A stretch of DNA of 64,000 bases from Pelagibacterium xiamenense (GTDB lineage Bacteria; Pseudomonadota; Alphaproteobacteria; Rhizobiales; Devosiaceae): assembly GCF_021166475.1 (NCBI RefSeq), contig NZ_JAJOYS010000004.1:62001-126000 (forward strand), written 5' to 3'. Shown piece by piece: positions 51,457-59,905 of this stretch (its first letter is position 1; the number at the start of each line of letters is the position of its first letter). A program made the position numbers and the translations under genes. Under the pieces are notes generated by a model. That model did not search any database and was not told the origin of the DNA. It worked only from the letters and a program-made list of their open reading frames with translations.

Positions 51457-51810
51457 ATGGGGCTGCCGAAACTGGCCAGGGAACTGGAAGAAACCGCGCG
51501 TCAGACCGCGGAGATGGTCGATGGCATCACCGCCAGTCTCTTGACGTTGGGCGACACCACCATCGACTGCAACACCGCCCGCTCCACCGCCATTCGCCAG
51601 ATCGTCGTCGCCCTCCAGATGCAGGACCGCATCGAGCAGCGCTGCCGCAACATGGCCGAAGCCGCCCGCAAGCTCGCCGAGCTGCAGGAACATACCGACA
51701 AGGCGGCGAGTGAGGATGTCTGGTCAACGCTGACGCTCGACGAACTGCGTGACGACGCGCTGTCCGGCATTGCCGCCCGCACCAATTCGGGCGAGGTCGA
51801 ATTCTTCTGA
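51457..51810 (+). CDS. cheT: CheT-like small chemotaxis protein with D-x-x-x-Q phosphatase motif
   Basis: This is a 117-residue, all-helical, soluble protein without recognised classical domains. A long central helix contains ALQMQDRIEQRCRNMAEAAR, in which D57-R-I-E-Q61 matches the D-x-x-x-Q phosphatase motif of E. coli CheZ (QDLTGQ). In Sinorhizobium meliloti a small protein next to CheD with this motif, CheT, dephosphorylates one CheY and binds CheR. Size, neighbours and motif fit that protein. The C-terminus ends GEVEFF, much like the DDIELF end of CheD. It is the only plus-strand gene within the che block and has its own terminator. Family membership is inferred from motif and context. 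Confidence 0.65.
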   Translation: MGLPKLARELEETARQTAEMVDGITASLLTLGDTTIDCNTARSTAIRQIVVALQMQDRIEQRCRNMAEAARKLAELQEHTDKAASEDVWSTLTLDELRDDALSGIAARTNSGEVEFF

Positions 51811-51835
51811 CCTGAGCTGGTCTGCTCCGAATCCG

Positions 51836-51860
51836 AAAGGCGCCCATGAGGCGCCCTTTT
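51836..51860 (+). terminator. Intrinsic terminator after the CheT-like gene
   Basis: AAAGGCGCC (51837-51845) pairs with GGCGCC (51850-51855) across a CATGA loop, followed by CTTTT. It lies about 26 bases after the stop. Confidence 0.8.
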
Positions 51861-51872
51861 CATATGCGGCAA

Positions 51873-51905
51873 TGAAAACCCCCGCCACGTTCGCACGGGC
51901 GGGGG
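51873..51905 (-). terminator. Intrinsic terminator after cheW
   Basis: CCCCCGCC (51879-51886) pairs with GGCGGGGG (51898-51905), 11-base loop. On the minus strand TTTTCATT follows. It ends the STAS-cheY-cheA-cheW unit and faces the CheT-like terminator. Confidence 0.82.
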
Positions 51906-51936
51906 TCGAATTCTTCCTGAAAAGAAAGTCGAGGGG

Positions 51937-52425
51937 CTAGGCGTCTTCCTTGGCACCCGCGACGACGGCATGCAGGTCGATGAGCCCCACCATGCGGCTA
52001 TCGTGGGTAACGATGCCGTTCAGGAGCTCGGTGTCGTTGGCGTTGCCCTCCGGCACGGCATGGATATCGTCTTTCGAAACCGTGAGAATGTCGGAAACCG
52101 CATCCACCAGGATGCCGATCCACTTTTCCCCGACGCTCATCACCACCACGACGTGGTTCTTGGTGGGGTTGGTCTTGCCGTCGCCGAAGCGGGCACGCAG
52201 GTCGAAGATCGGGACGATGGTGCCGCGCAGGTTGATGACGCCGCGTACGTATTCGCGGGTGTTGGGCAGCGGCGTGGCGCCGTTCCAGGCGCGGATCTCG
52301 CGGACGGTCGTGATCTCGACGCCGTAGATCTGCTCGTCGATCGAGAAAGCGATGAGCTGCAGCGAGTTCTGGCTCGCGGCGGCCGAATTGTCCTGATAGT
52401 CTTCACGCATATCGAGCGCTTCCAT
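51937..52425 (-). CDS. cheW: Chemotaxis scaffold protein CheW
   Basis: CheW couples receptors to the CheA kinase. The 162-residue protein has a short N-terminal extension (about 20 residues), then the CheW fold with LIAFSIDEQIYGVEITTVREI near 24-44, YVRGVINLRGTIVPIFDLRARFG near 58-80 and GILVDAVSDIL. ATG 52425 has a perfect AAGGAGG at seven bases; a GTG directly before it is too close. It is the last gene of the cheA unit, 55 bases after cheA. Confidence 0.96.
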   Translation of the reverse strand: MEALDMREDYQDNSAAASQNSLQLIAFSIDEQIYGVEITTVREIRAWNGATPLPNTREYVRGVINLRGTIVPIFDLRARFGDGKTNPTKNHVVVVMSVGEKWIGILVDAVSDILTVSKDDIHAVPEGNANDTELLNGIVTHDSRMVGLIDLHAVVAGAKEDA

Positions 52426-52480
52426 CACCGAACCTCCTTAAAAGGCCTGCCCGCTCGCGCGAAAACCCGCGTCCGAGCCC

Positions 52481-54703
52481 CTAGGCCGCATTCTGATGGG
52501 CATGTCCTGTCTTCAAGCTTTGCACATCAACAATCAACGCAACGTTACCGTCGCCCAGAATTGTGCCGCCCGCGATGCCGTTGATGCGCTCGAAATTCTC
52601 CTCGAGCGATTTGATGACGACCTGCTGCTGGCCGATGATGTCGTCGACAACGAGCGCGACCTTTGAATTGCCTTCCGCCTCGCACAGAACCACGAACCGG
52701 TTGTCGTCGGTCTGGTCGGTCACCATCTCGAAACGTCGTGCAAGATCGACCACCTGAACGTATTCCCCGCGCACCTGCAACACCTTGCCGCCCGAGGGCA
52801 TGTGCCCGAAATCGGCGCGCGAATTCTGGATCGTTTCGACGATCGAGGAGAGCGGAATGACGTAAGGTGACCCTGCGACCTTGACCAGCATCACGTCGAG
52901 CACGGCGAGCGTCAGCGGCAGCCTCAGCGTCATGCGCGTGCCCTTGCCCGGCCACGAGCGCACATGCACCGAGCCGCCGATCTTCTTGATGTTGGAAAGC
53001 ACCACGTCCATGCCCACGCCGCGGCCGGAAATGTCCGAGATTTCCGAGGCGGTCGAGAAGCCCGGCGCGAAAATGAGGTTGTCGATCTGCTCGTCGGTCA
53101 ATTGCTGATCCGGGCCGACAATGCCGCGCTCGCGGCCGATCTCAAGCACGCGCTCGCGGTTGATGCCCTGCCCGTCGTCCTCGACGACAATCAGGATGTT
53201 GCCGCCCGCCTGCTCGGCCGAAAGCCGGATCGTGCCGGTCTCCGGTTTGCCCGAGGCAAGCCGGTTCTCCAGCCCCTCAATGCCGTGATCTGCCGAATTG
53301 CGCACCATATGGGTGAGCGGGTCGGAAAGCTGCTCGATCACCGTCTTGTCGATTTCGGTGTTCTCGCCGATGGTTTCGAGCTTGATTTTCTTGCCGGTCT
53401 TGGCCGCGAGTTCGCGCACAAGCCGCGGCATGCGCGAGAAGACCGATTTGACCGGCTGCGCGCGGATCGCCATCACCGCGTCCTGCAACCCGCGTGTGGT
53501 CTGCGCGAGCACTTCGATGCCGCGCACGAGTTCCTGGTAGCGGTCGCGGATGGCGTCGTCCATCTGCTGGGTGAGCATGGACTGGGTTATGACCAGTTCG
53601 CCCACCATGTTGACCACGCGGTCGACCTTGTCGAGATCGACGCGGATCGACTGCATGCCGACCGCGCGCCCGCCATTGGCCTCCTCGCTGGCCGCCGCTG
53701 ACGAAACGCCATTGGCGGCAGCAGGTGTCACCGGCCGGACTGGCGTCGGTGCACCGACATCGGCGGCAGGTGCCGCCGGAGCTGCGGGCGCGCTGTCCGC
53801 GTCTGGCTCGCCGGTGGGGACGAATTTGCGCTCGGCCTTCGCCTCCTCGGCAAGGTCGGCAAAACTCGGCAGATCGTCTGGTTCGGTAATCTCGGCAGCC
53901 GGCGCGCCGGCCTGCTTTTCGACCGTGATCTCGCAGTCCCCGTCGACGAACTCGAATACCTCGCGGATCGCCTCTTCGCTCGCCTTGTCGGAGGTCAGCG
54001 CGATGGTCCAGCTGCAATAAACGCCGAACGGATCGAACTGGTCGAGCGTCGGCAGGCCGCCGAGCGTGGCGGTCACCTCGATCGATCCCAAAAGCGCAAG
54101 CTCGCGGAACAGCAGCAGCGGGTCGTTGGCGCGCTCGTAGAGCGTCGGGAACGGGGTAAACGTAATCAGCCAGCTCGATTCGCCGTCCGGTGAGACCGGC
54201 AAGTCCGACAACGGCTTGTCCGCACTCAGATCGACGGAAACGGGGGTAAAATCGATGTCGAACTCGTCCATCGAGTCTTCATCGCTCTCGCCGGCGCCGG
54301 CCTCGGTCTCGGCCGCTTCACCCCTGGCCAGGGCGTCAAAGCTCGCCTTCTCGCTCGCGCCGTACTCGGCAGGCAGGGTATCGCCATTGCGCGCGGCATT
54401 GACGAAATCCGCCACGATGTCGACCGAACGGATGCAGAGCGTCACGACCTCTTCGGTCAACTCCACCCTGCCGTCCCGGACATAGTCCAAGAGCGTTTCG
54501 AAGCTGTGCGCGAATTTGACCAGCCCGTCGAACCCGAACGCGCCGCCGCCCCCCTTGATCGAATGGATCGCGCGGAACACGGCATTGAGCCGCTCGCTGT
54601 CGCGATCGCCCTCTTCGATCGCAGCGAATTGCTCCTCGAGCTCGAGCAGCAGTTCCGAGCACTCATCGAAATATGTTGCCTTGAATTCGTCGAGGTCACT
54701 CAT
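52481..54703 (-). CDS. cheA: Chemotaxis histidine kinase CheA
   Basis: CheA is the cytosolic sensor kinase that phosphorylates CheY and CheB. The 740-residue protein has the HPt domain with phospho-His H47 (AIHSIKGGGGAFGF) and a response-regulator-binding region (about 180-265). A Pro/Ala-rich linker leads to the dimerization helices (VRVDLDKVD..VNMVGELVITQSML). The ATPase core follows with the N box HMVRNSADHG, G1 ILIVVEDDGQGIN and G2 ISGRGVGMDVV. A C-terminal CheW-like domain completes it. It lies 46 bases after cheY. Confidence 0.97.
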   Translation of the reverse strand: MSDLDEFKATYFDECSELLLELEEQFAAIEEGDRDSERLNAVFRAIHSIKGGGGAFGFDGLVKFAHSFETLLDYVRDGRVELTEEVVTLCIRSVDIVADFVNAARNGDTLPAEYGASEKASFDALARGEAAETEAGAGESDEDSMDEFDIDFTPVSVDLSADKPLSDLPVSPDGESSWLITFTPFPTLYERANDPLLLFRELALLGSIEVTATLGGLPTLDQFDPFGVYCSWTIALTSDKASEEAIREVFEFVDGDCEITVEKQAGAPAAEITEPDDLPSFADLAEEAKAERKFVPTGEPDADSAPAAPAAPAADVGAPTPVRPVTPAAANGVSSAAASEEANGGRAVGMQSIRVDLDKVDRVVNMVGELVITQSMLTQQMDDAIRDRYQELVRGIEVLAQTTRGLQDAVMAIRAQPVKSVFSRMPRLVRELAAKTGKKIKLETIGENTEIDKTVIEQLSDPLTHMVRNSADHGIEGLENRLASGKPETGTIRLSAEQAGGNILIVVEDDGQGINRERVLEIGRERGIVGPDQQLTDEQIDNLIFAPGFSTASEISDISGRGVGMDVVLSNIKKIGGSVHVRSWPGKGTRMTLRLPLTLAVLDVMLVKVAGSPYVIPLSSIVETIQNSRADFGHMPSGGKVLQVRGEYVQVVDLARRFEMVTDQTDDNRFVVLCEAEGNSKVALVVDDIIGQQQVVIKSLEENFERINGIAGGTILGDGNVALIVDVQSLKTGHAHQNAA

Positions 54704-54749
54704 TTGGGATGCCTGCGCGAAGGGATGGGTTCATGTGGTGGTTAGGCCT

Positions 54750-55109
54750 TTAATGCACGACCTTGTTGATCACGCTGATGAGCTTTTCAGGATCGAACGG
54801 CTTGACGATCCATCCCGTCCCGCCGGCGGCGCGGCCCTGGTCGCGCTTGTCCTGACTGGTCTCGGTGGTGAGGATCAGAATGGGCAGGCTCTGATGCTTA
54901 CCCGTTGCCCGCACGTTCTTGATGAACTCGATGCCGTCCATCACCGGCATGTTGATGTCGGTGATGACCACATCGACCTCTTCGCGGGCGAGGACGTCGA
55001 GCCCGAGCTGGCCGTTCTCAGCCTGCAGCACCTCGAACCCTGCATTGGTGAGGGTGTGGTGAAGCATGGCGAGGATGGTGCGGGAATCATCAACAGTGAG
55101 CACGCGCAT
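54750..55109 (-). CDS. cheY: Chemotaxis response regulator CheY (first copy)
   Basis: This is a 119-residue receiver with D7-D8, phosphoacceptor D51 (VVITDINMPVMDG), T81-T82 in LILTTET and K104 in IVKPF. Its neighbourhood, following a STAS protein and preceding cheA, matches the position of S. meliloti CheY1, which acts as a phosphate sink rather than on the motor. The TDINMP sequence differs from the SDWNM type of the second copy, in line with different roles; this is inference. Confidence 0.92.
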   Translation of the reverse strand: MRVLTVDDSRTILAMLHHTLTNAGFEVLQAENGQLGLDVLAREEVDVVITDINMPVMDGIEFIKNVRATGKHQSLPILILTTETSQDKRDQGRAAGGTGWIVKPFDPEKLISVINKVVH

Positions 55110-55118
55110 GGTGATGGC

Positions 55119-55409
55119 TTATCCTTTCAGGACGGGCGCAAAATTGTCGTTGAGCCCGAGCTTTTCGATGGAGGCGCGCATGACGTCGCTGGCCCTGCTT
55201 ATCGTGAAGGTGAACTTGGCCTGCTTGGCGGTCTCCGCCGCGCTCAGGAGCATGAAGAGCGCATTGGTGGAAACCCGGTCGACCGCCTGCGCATCGATAT
55301 CGACGGGCCCCGCCTGGAGCGCGCCGAGCAGGGTCTCGCGAATCTCGTCCAGCGCATCAAGATCGACAATCCGCGGCAACTCCACAGACTGGGCTTGCGA
55401 CTTCGGCAT
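55119..55409 (-). CDS. STAS-domain protein of the chemotaxis operon
   Basis: This is a 96-residue STAS-domain protein, similar in fold to anti-anti-sigma factors. The conserved segment is QAVDRVSTNALFMLLSAAETAKQAKFTFTISR near 44-75, where the S-T pair lies at the usual phosphorylation position. It opens the cheY-cheA-cheW unit, 9 bases before cheY, as a similar small gene does in S. meliloti. Its role is unproven; STAS proteins often regulate kinases. ATG 55409 is chosen; a GTG at 55430 is possible. Confidence 0.82.
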   Translation of the reverse strand: MPKSQAQSVELPRIVDLDALDEIRETLLGALQAGPVDIDAQAVDRVSTNALFMLLSAAETAKQAKFTFTISRASDVMRASIEKLGLNDNFAPVLKG

Positions 55410-55476
55410 GGATGGACGGCTCCCTGACACCCGCTTTCGGTTGCCGCAGTTTTGTCCATCAAGCGTTTAAGAATCC

Positions 55477-55491
55477 CTAACCATAACAGGG
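55477..55491 (+). promoter_or_regulatory. Motif CTAACCATAACAGGG upstream of the STAS-cheY-cheA unit
   Basis: This is a 15-base string differing by one base from 51355-51369 and sharing its core with 50518-50531. It lies 68 bases upstream of the STAS gene start, in the opposite orientation to transcription. Recurrence next to three chemotaxis transcription units suggests a shared regulator site. Confidence 0.35.
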
Positions 55492-55520
55492 CCCGCACGC
55501 GCTTTATTCACTTTGCCGGA

Positions 55521-56567
55521 TCAATCGAGCAGCGCGGCGATTTCCGTCAGGTCCACCGCCGCGTGATCCGCCGGCGTCCAGGCCGGGGTCCGGTCCTTGT
55601 CGATGAGCAAGGCGCGCACACCCTCGGCGAAATCCGGCCGCACCGCCATCCACCGCGCCAGCGCCAGATCGCGCTTGAGAACCGCCTCGATGGACGGGTC
55701 GCGGCGCGTGCGGCGGTGGGCCATGAGCGCCACCGCAAGGCTGGTCGGCGCGTGCCCTTCCATCTTTGTGACAAGCGGCAACGCCCCCTCGACGCCCTCG
55801 TCTGCGCAATGGTGGAGCGCGCTTATGATCTGCGGCACCGTATCGCCTGTGAAAGCTTCGGCTAGCGCATCGGCCGTGGCACAGAACTGCGCCGGGCCGG
55901 CCTCGAGCGTTTCGGCCTGGATGATGGCCACGATCTGGGTATCGGGCTCACCGGCCCTCGCAGCATCGATGATTCGGTCGCGGATGCCGGAGAGCCGCTC
56001 TTGATCGACCATCGCATCGGCCAACCCCAGCGCAATCGCATCCGCAGCACCGACGGTCACCCCGCTCAGGAGAAAAGCCATTGCACGCGGTTCGGGCGCC
56101 TCCGCGAGCACCGCGTTGACCCCCACGTCGGGAAACAGGCCGATCGCGCCCTCGGGCATGGCGAATTTGCTCGATGCCGTTGCGATGCGGAACCGGCCAT
56201 GCGCGGATACCCCGATCCCGCCGCCCATGACGACCCCGGTCTGAAGCGCCACGATGGGCTTTTCGAACCGCGCAATCATCCGGTTCATTTCGTATTCGCG
56301 CGCAAAAAAACCGAGCGCCGCCTCGGATTGACCCGCCAGAACCGCCTCCCGCACCGCCCGCACGTCACCCCCGGCGCAGAGCCCCTTTTCCCCTGCGCCT
56401 TCGATCAGAACAAGGCGGATGGTGCTATCGTGCGCCCACGCGGCAAGCGCGGCCAGGATCGCCTCGATCATCGACGCATTAAGAGCGTTGATCGCTTTGG
56501 GGCGATTGAGCGTTATGATCCCGGCTGCGCCGCTAACCGAAATCAGCACCTCGTCGGTTTCGCTCAT
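55521..56567 (-). CDS. Enoyl-CoA hydratase/isomerase family, 3-hydroxyisobutyryl-CoA hydrolase-like
   Basis: This 348-residue crotonase-fold enzyme is most like 3-hydroxyisobutyryl-CoA hydrolase of valine catabolism. The CoA-binding segments are GIITLNRPKAINALN near 15-29 and GLCAGGDVRAVREA near 62-75. The oxyanion loop is QTGVVMGGGIGVSAHGRFR near 109-127, and catalytic E and D lie in MPEGAIGLFPDVG near 139-151. The C-terminal extension (about 230-348) with DPSIEAVLKRDLALARWM is typical of the hydrolase rather than hydratases. ATG 56567 is chosen. Confidence 0.9.
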   Translation of the reverse strand: MSETDEVLISVSGAAGIITLNRPKAINALNASMIEAILAALAAWAHDSTIRLVLIEGAGEKGLCAGGDVRAVREAVLAGQSEAALGFFAREYEMNRMIARFEKPIVALQTGVVMGGGIGVSAHGRFRIATASSKFAMPEGAIGLFPDVGVNAVLAEAPEPRAMAFLLSGVTVGAADAIALGLADAMVDQERLSGIRDRIIDAARAGEPDTQIVAIIQAETLEAGPAQFCATADALAEAFTGDTVPQIISALHHCADEGVEGALPLVTKMEGHAPTSLAVALMAHRRTRRDPSIEAVLKRDLALARWMAVRPDFAEGVRALLIDKDRTPAWTPADHAAVDLTEIAALLD

Positions 56568-56706
56568 GGACTGCCCTTTCAAAACCATGTTCGCCGCGAT
56601 AGTGCCTTGATCCGCAATTGTCTTTCAAGCGGCAGCGGGAAGGGTTTTGCTTGGCGCGCAAAATGGACTAGGTAGGCGGCAAATACTCATTGGAACGAGA
56701 CAGAAC

Positions 56707-58026
56707 GTGACCGCAATCTCCAAAACCGGCATCGCCCGCGACCTCGAGGCAAGGGCGGAAACCGGCAAGCCGATCCGGCTCGGCATTATCGGTTCGGGGG
56801 AAATGGGCACCGATCTCGTCACCCAGGTGATGCTGATGAACGGCATCGAGATCGCTGCCATCGCCACCCGCCGCCCGCAAACCGCGCTCGCCGCCATGGA
56901 CATCGCCTATGGCGAAGGCGCCGGCATGGGTCGCGAGGTTGACAGCCGCACCGCCATGAGCGCAGCGATCGACATGGGCAAGATCGCGGTAACCTCCGAT
57001 ACCGCGCTGATGGTCACCGCACCGGAAGTCGACGTTATCATCGACGCAACCGGCAAGCCGGGCGTTGGCGCGGACTTCGATCTTCTCGGCATGGAGCACG
57101 GCAAGCATCTCGTCATGATGAATGTCGAGGCGGACGTGACCATCGGCCCTTACCTCAAAAAGGAAGCCGACCGGCTGGGCGTCGTCTATTCGGTGGGGGC
57201 CGGAGACGAGCCGTCCTCATGCATGGAGCTCATCGAATTCGTCTCCGCGCTGGGCCTCGAGATCGTCTCCGCCGGCAAGGGCAAGAACAACCCCCTGAAC
57301 TACGACGCCGTCCCCGACGACTACCGCGAAGAAGCCGAGCGGCGGAACATGAACCCGCGCATGCTGGTCGAGTTCGTTGACGGCTCCAAAACCATGGTCG
57401 AAATGACCGCCATCGCCAACGCGACCGGGCTGGTGCCCGACATTCCGGGCATGCACGGACCAAAGGCCGACCGCGATTCGCTCGCAAAGGTCCTCATCCC
57501 CAGGGCCGATGGCGGCGTGCTCGAAAAATCCGGCGTCGTCGACTACACCGTCGGCAAGGGCGTCGCGCCCGGCGTCTTCGTCATCGCCAAGGCGCACCAC
57601 CCACGCATCATCGAGCGCATGGACGACCTGCATGTGGGCGTGGGGCCCTATTACGGCTTCTTTCGCCCTTATCATCTCACGAGCCTCGAGGTGCCGCTCA
57701 CCGCGGCGCGCATCATGCTCTACGGCAAACCCGATATGGTCCCGCTCCCTAGTCCGGTCGCCGAAGTCTGCGCCGTCGCCAAGCGAGACCTGCCCGAAGG
57801 TACGCCGCTCGACGCTATCGGAGAGACTTGTTACCGCTCGTTTGCGATGACCATCGGGGACGCGCGCAGGGCCAACGCAATTCCGGTCGGGTTGCTCGAG
57901 GGCGGCCGGACGACCGCGCCGGTCAAAAAGGGCGACCTCTTCACCTCCGCCAACGCGACGCCGGACGTCACCACCAAGCTCTTTGCCCTGCGGCAGAAAC
58001 AGGACCAAATGTTCGGGCTCGTCTAG
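56707..58026 (+). CDS. DRL-family NAD(P)-dependent oxidoreductase with SAF-like C-terminus (candidate DXR-II)
   Basis: This 439-residue protein has an N-terminal Rossmann fold (RLGIIGSGEMGTDLVTQV near 23-40). A central catalytic domain has the conserved runs KHLVMMNVEADVTIGPYLK near 137-155 and YSVGAGDEPSSCMELIEFVS near 163-182. A C-terminal SAF-like region ends at FTSANATPD. The pattern closely follows the DRL family, of which the Brucella abortus member is an alternative DXP reductoisomerase (DXR-II) in the MEP pathway. Other family members are not DXR enzymes, so function needs testing. GTG 56707 gives the family-length start. Confidence 0.78.
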   Translation: MTAISKTGIARDLEARAETGKPIRLGIIGSGEMGTDLVTQVMLMNGIEIAAIATRRPQTALAAMDIAYGEGAGMGREVDSRTAMSAAIDMGKIAVTSDTALMVTAPEVDVIIDATGKPGVGADFDLLGMEHGKHLVMMNVEADVTIGPYLKKEADRLGVVYSVGAGDEPSSCMELIEFVSALGLEIVSAGKGKNNPLNYDAVPDDYREEAERRNMNPRMLVEFVDGSKTMVEMTAIANATGLVPDIPGMHGPKADRDSLAKVLIPRADGGVLEKSGVVDYTVGKGVAPGVFVIAKAHHPRIIERMDDLHVGVGPYYGFFRPYHLTSLEVPLTAARIMLYGKPDMVPLPSPVAEVCAVAKRDLPEGTPLDAIGETCYRSFAMTIGDARRANAIPVGLLEGGRTTAPVKKGDLFTSANATPDVTTKLFALRQKQDQMFGLV

Positions 58027-59771
58027 CTTCCGAACTGCGCCCTGTGCAGTTGCGCATAGAGCCCGCCATGGTCGAGCAGCGCGCCGTGGCTACCCTCTTC
58101 GGCGATCCCCGAGCCGCTGATCACGACGATCCGGTCCGCATTGCGGATGGTCGCAAGCCGGTGGGCGATAACAAGCGTCGTCCGGCCTTCGCTCAGCTCG
58201 GTGAGCGCGCGCTGGATTTCCTGCTCGGTCGCCGTATCGAGCGCCGAGGTGGCCTCGTCGAGGATCAGGATCGGCGGGTTCTTTAAAAAGATCCGCGCAA
58301 TCGCAAGCCGCTGCTTCTGCCCGCCCGAAAGCTTGACCCCGCGCTCGCCGACGACCGTATCGAGCCCTTCAGGCATGTCGGCGATGACCTTGTCGAACTG
58401 CGCCCGCCGCGCCGCGTCCATGATCTCCGCGTCGGTTGCCCCCAACCGCCCATAGGCGATGTTGTCGCGGATCGAGGTGCCGAACATGAAAACGTCCTGC
58501 TGCACGATGCCGATCTGGTTGCGCAGGCTGTCCTGCGTCATATCGCGTATATCGATGCCGTCTATGGTGATCGCGCCGGTCTCGATCTCATAGAACCGCG
58601 GCAGCAGAGAACACAGCGTCGTCTTGCCCGCACCCGACGGGCCGACCAGCGCAACCGTCTCGCCCGGGGCGATCCTGAGATTGACGTTTTCGAGCACCTT
58701 GCGGCCGTTGTCGTAACCGAACCCGACATCACAAAAGTCGATTTCGCCCTTAAGCCCCGATACCGTCTGCGCGTCCGGCCGGTCGACGATATCGGGCTCG
58801 GTATCGATCAACTCGCAGAAGCGTTTGAACCCCGCGATACCCTTGGGATAGGTCTCGATGACGCTGATGATCTTGTCGATGGGGCGGAACAGCACGTTGA
58901 TCAGCAAGAGGAAGCCGACGAATTCGCCATAGCTCATTTCGCCATAGATAACGAGTGCCGTGCCCGCGAGCATGACAAGAAGCTGCACGAGGCTTTTGGA
59001 GAGATACGAGATCGAGATCGACGCGGTCATGATCCTGTAGGCGGCGAGCTTGGTGCGCCGGTAGTTCTGGTTATCGCCCTCGAAAAGGCGCCGCTCGTGG
59101 CGCTCATTGGCGAATGCGCGGACCGCGCGGACCCCACCGATGCTCTCCTCGATGCGGGCGTTGAAATCCCCAACCCGTCCATAAAGCGCCTTCCAGGTCG
59201 CCGTCATGGCGCTGCCGTACTTCCAGACGACGAACGAGGCGATGGGGACCAGAACCAGCGTCAACGCTGCGAGCTTCAAATTCATCAGCGCCATGATGAT
59301 AAAGGCGCCGACAAAGGTCATGATCGCGATGAACATGTCCTCTGGCCCGTGATGGGCGATTTCGCCCACCTCCTCGAGGTCCTTGGTCACATGCGTGATC
59401 AGATGCCCGGTCTTCTTGTTGTCGAAATAGCGGAAGGAGAGCTTGTGCAGGTGGTCGAACGCCTGGCGCCGCATGTCGGTCTCCATACCGACCCCGAGCG
59501 CGTGGCCCCAATAGTTGACCACCGAGAGCAGCCCCGCATTGATGAGATAGACAACGAGAAGCCCGGCCGCCGCGCCCAGGATCAGCGTCCAGTTCTGGCC
59601 CGGCAGCAGCCGGTCGACATAAAGCTGGACGACGACCGGAAAGCCCAGCTCCAATAGGCCCGCAAGCACCGCGCAGCCGAAATCGAGGAAAAACAGCCCC
59701 CGATACGGCGCGTAATACGAAAAGAAACGGCGCAGCAGGGAGGGGTCGGCAGGTGGGCTGGCGGTGGTCAT
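58023..59771 (-). CDS. ABC exporter, MsbA-like half transporter
   Basis: This is a 582-residue half-size exporter: a six-helix membrane domain (about 20-300) followed by an ATPase domain. Walker A is GPSGAGKT near 378, signature LSGGQKQR near 477 and Walker B ILILDEATSALD near 497-508 with the catalytic Glu. Both motifs are canonical, so it likely acts as a homodimer. The substrate is unknown; lipid or drug export is usual for the family. It is convergent with the DRL gene (4-base overlap). Its upstream interval holds a candidate operator. Confidence 0.92.
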   Translation of the reverse strand: MTTASPPADPSLLRRFFSYYAPYRGLFFLDFGCAVLAGLLELGFPVVVQLYVDRLLPGQNWTLILGAAAGLLVVYLINAGLLSVVNYWGHALGVGMETDMRRQAFDHLHKLSFRYFDNKKTGHLITHVTKDLEEVGEIAHHGPEDMFIAIMTFVGAFIIMALMNLKLAALTLVLVPIASFVVWKYGSAMTATWKALYGRVGDFNARIEESIGGVRAVRAFANERHERRLFEGDNQNYRRTKLAAYRIMTASISISYLSKSLVQLLVMLAGTALVIYGEMSYGEFVGFLLLINVLFRPIDKIISVIETYPKGIAGFKRFCELIDTEPDIVDRPDAQTVSGLKGEIDFCDVGFGYDNGRKVLENVNLRIAPGETVALVGPSGAGKTTLCSLLPRFYEIETGAITIDGIDIRDMTQDSLRNQIGIVQQDVFMFGTSIRDNIAYGRLGATDAEIMDAARRAQFDKVIADMPEGLDTVVGERGVKLSGGQKQRLAIARIFLKNPPILILDEATSALDTATEQEIQRALTELSEGRTTLVIAHRLATIRNADRIVVISGSGIAEEGSHGALLDHGGLYAQLHRAQFGS

Positions 59772-59884
59772 GTATATGGTCCCGGAGATCGGATCTGGCG
59801 CCTTTTGCGCCGGTTCGGAGTTGGGAGCAACCCGATGGCATACCGGCCCAATCCCGAAGTCCGCGAGACCATGGTCCCGAAATT

Positions 59885-59905
59885 ACTTGAGTGTCAACAT
59901 CAAGT
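59885..59905. promoter_or_regulatory. Inverted repeat between divergent ABC exporter genes
   Basis: ACTTGA (59885-59890) and TCAAGT (59900-59905) form an exact inverted repeat with a 9-base spacer. On the minus strand TTGACA, a good -35 hexamer, falls at the spacer edge (59896-59891), oriented toward the 58023-59771 exporter. The layout suits a MarR- or MerR-type dimer site. The rest of the 296-base interval shows only a short GGCGC-N5-GCGCC hairpin. Confidence 0.4.
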
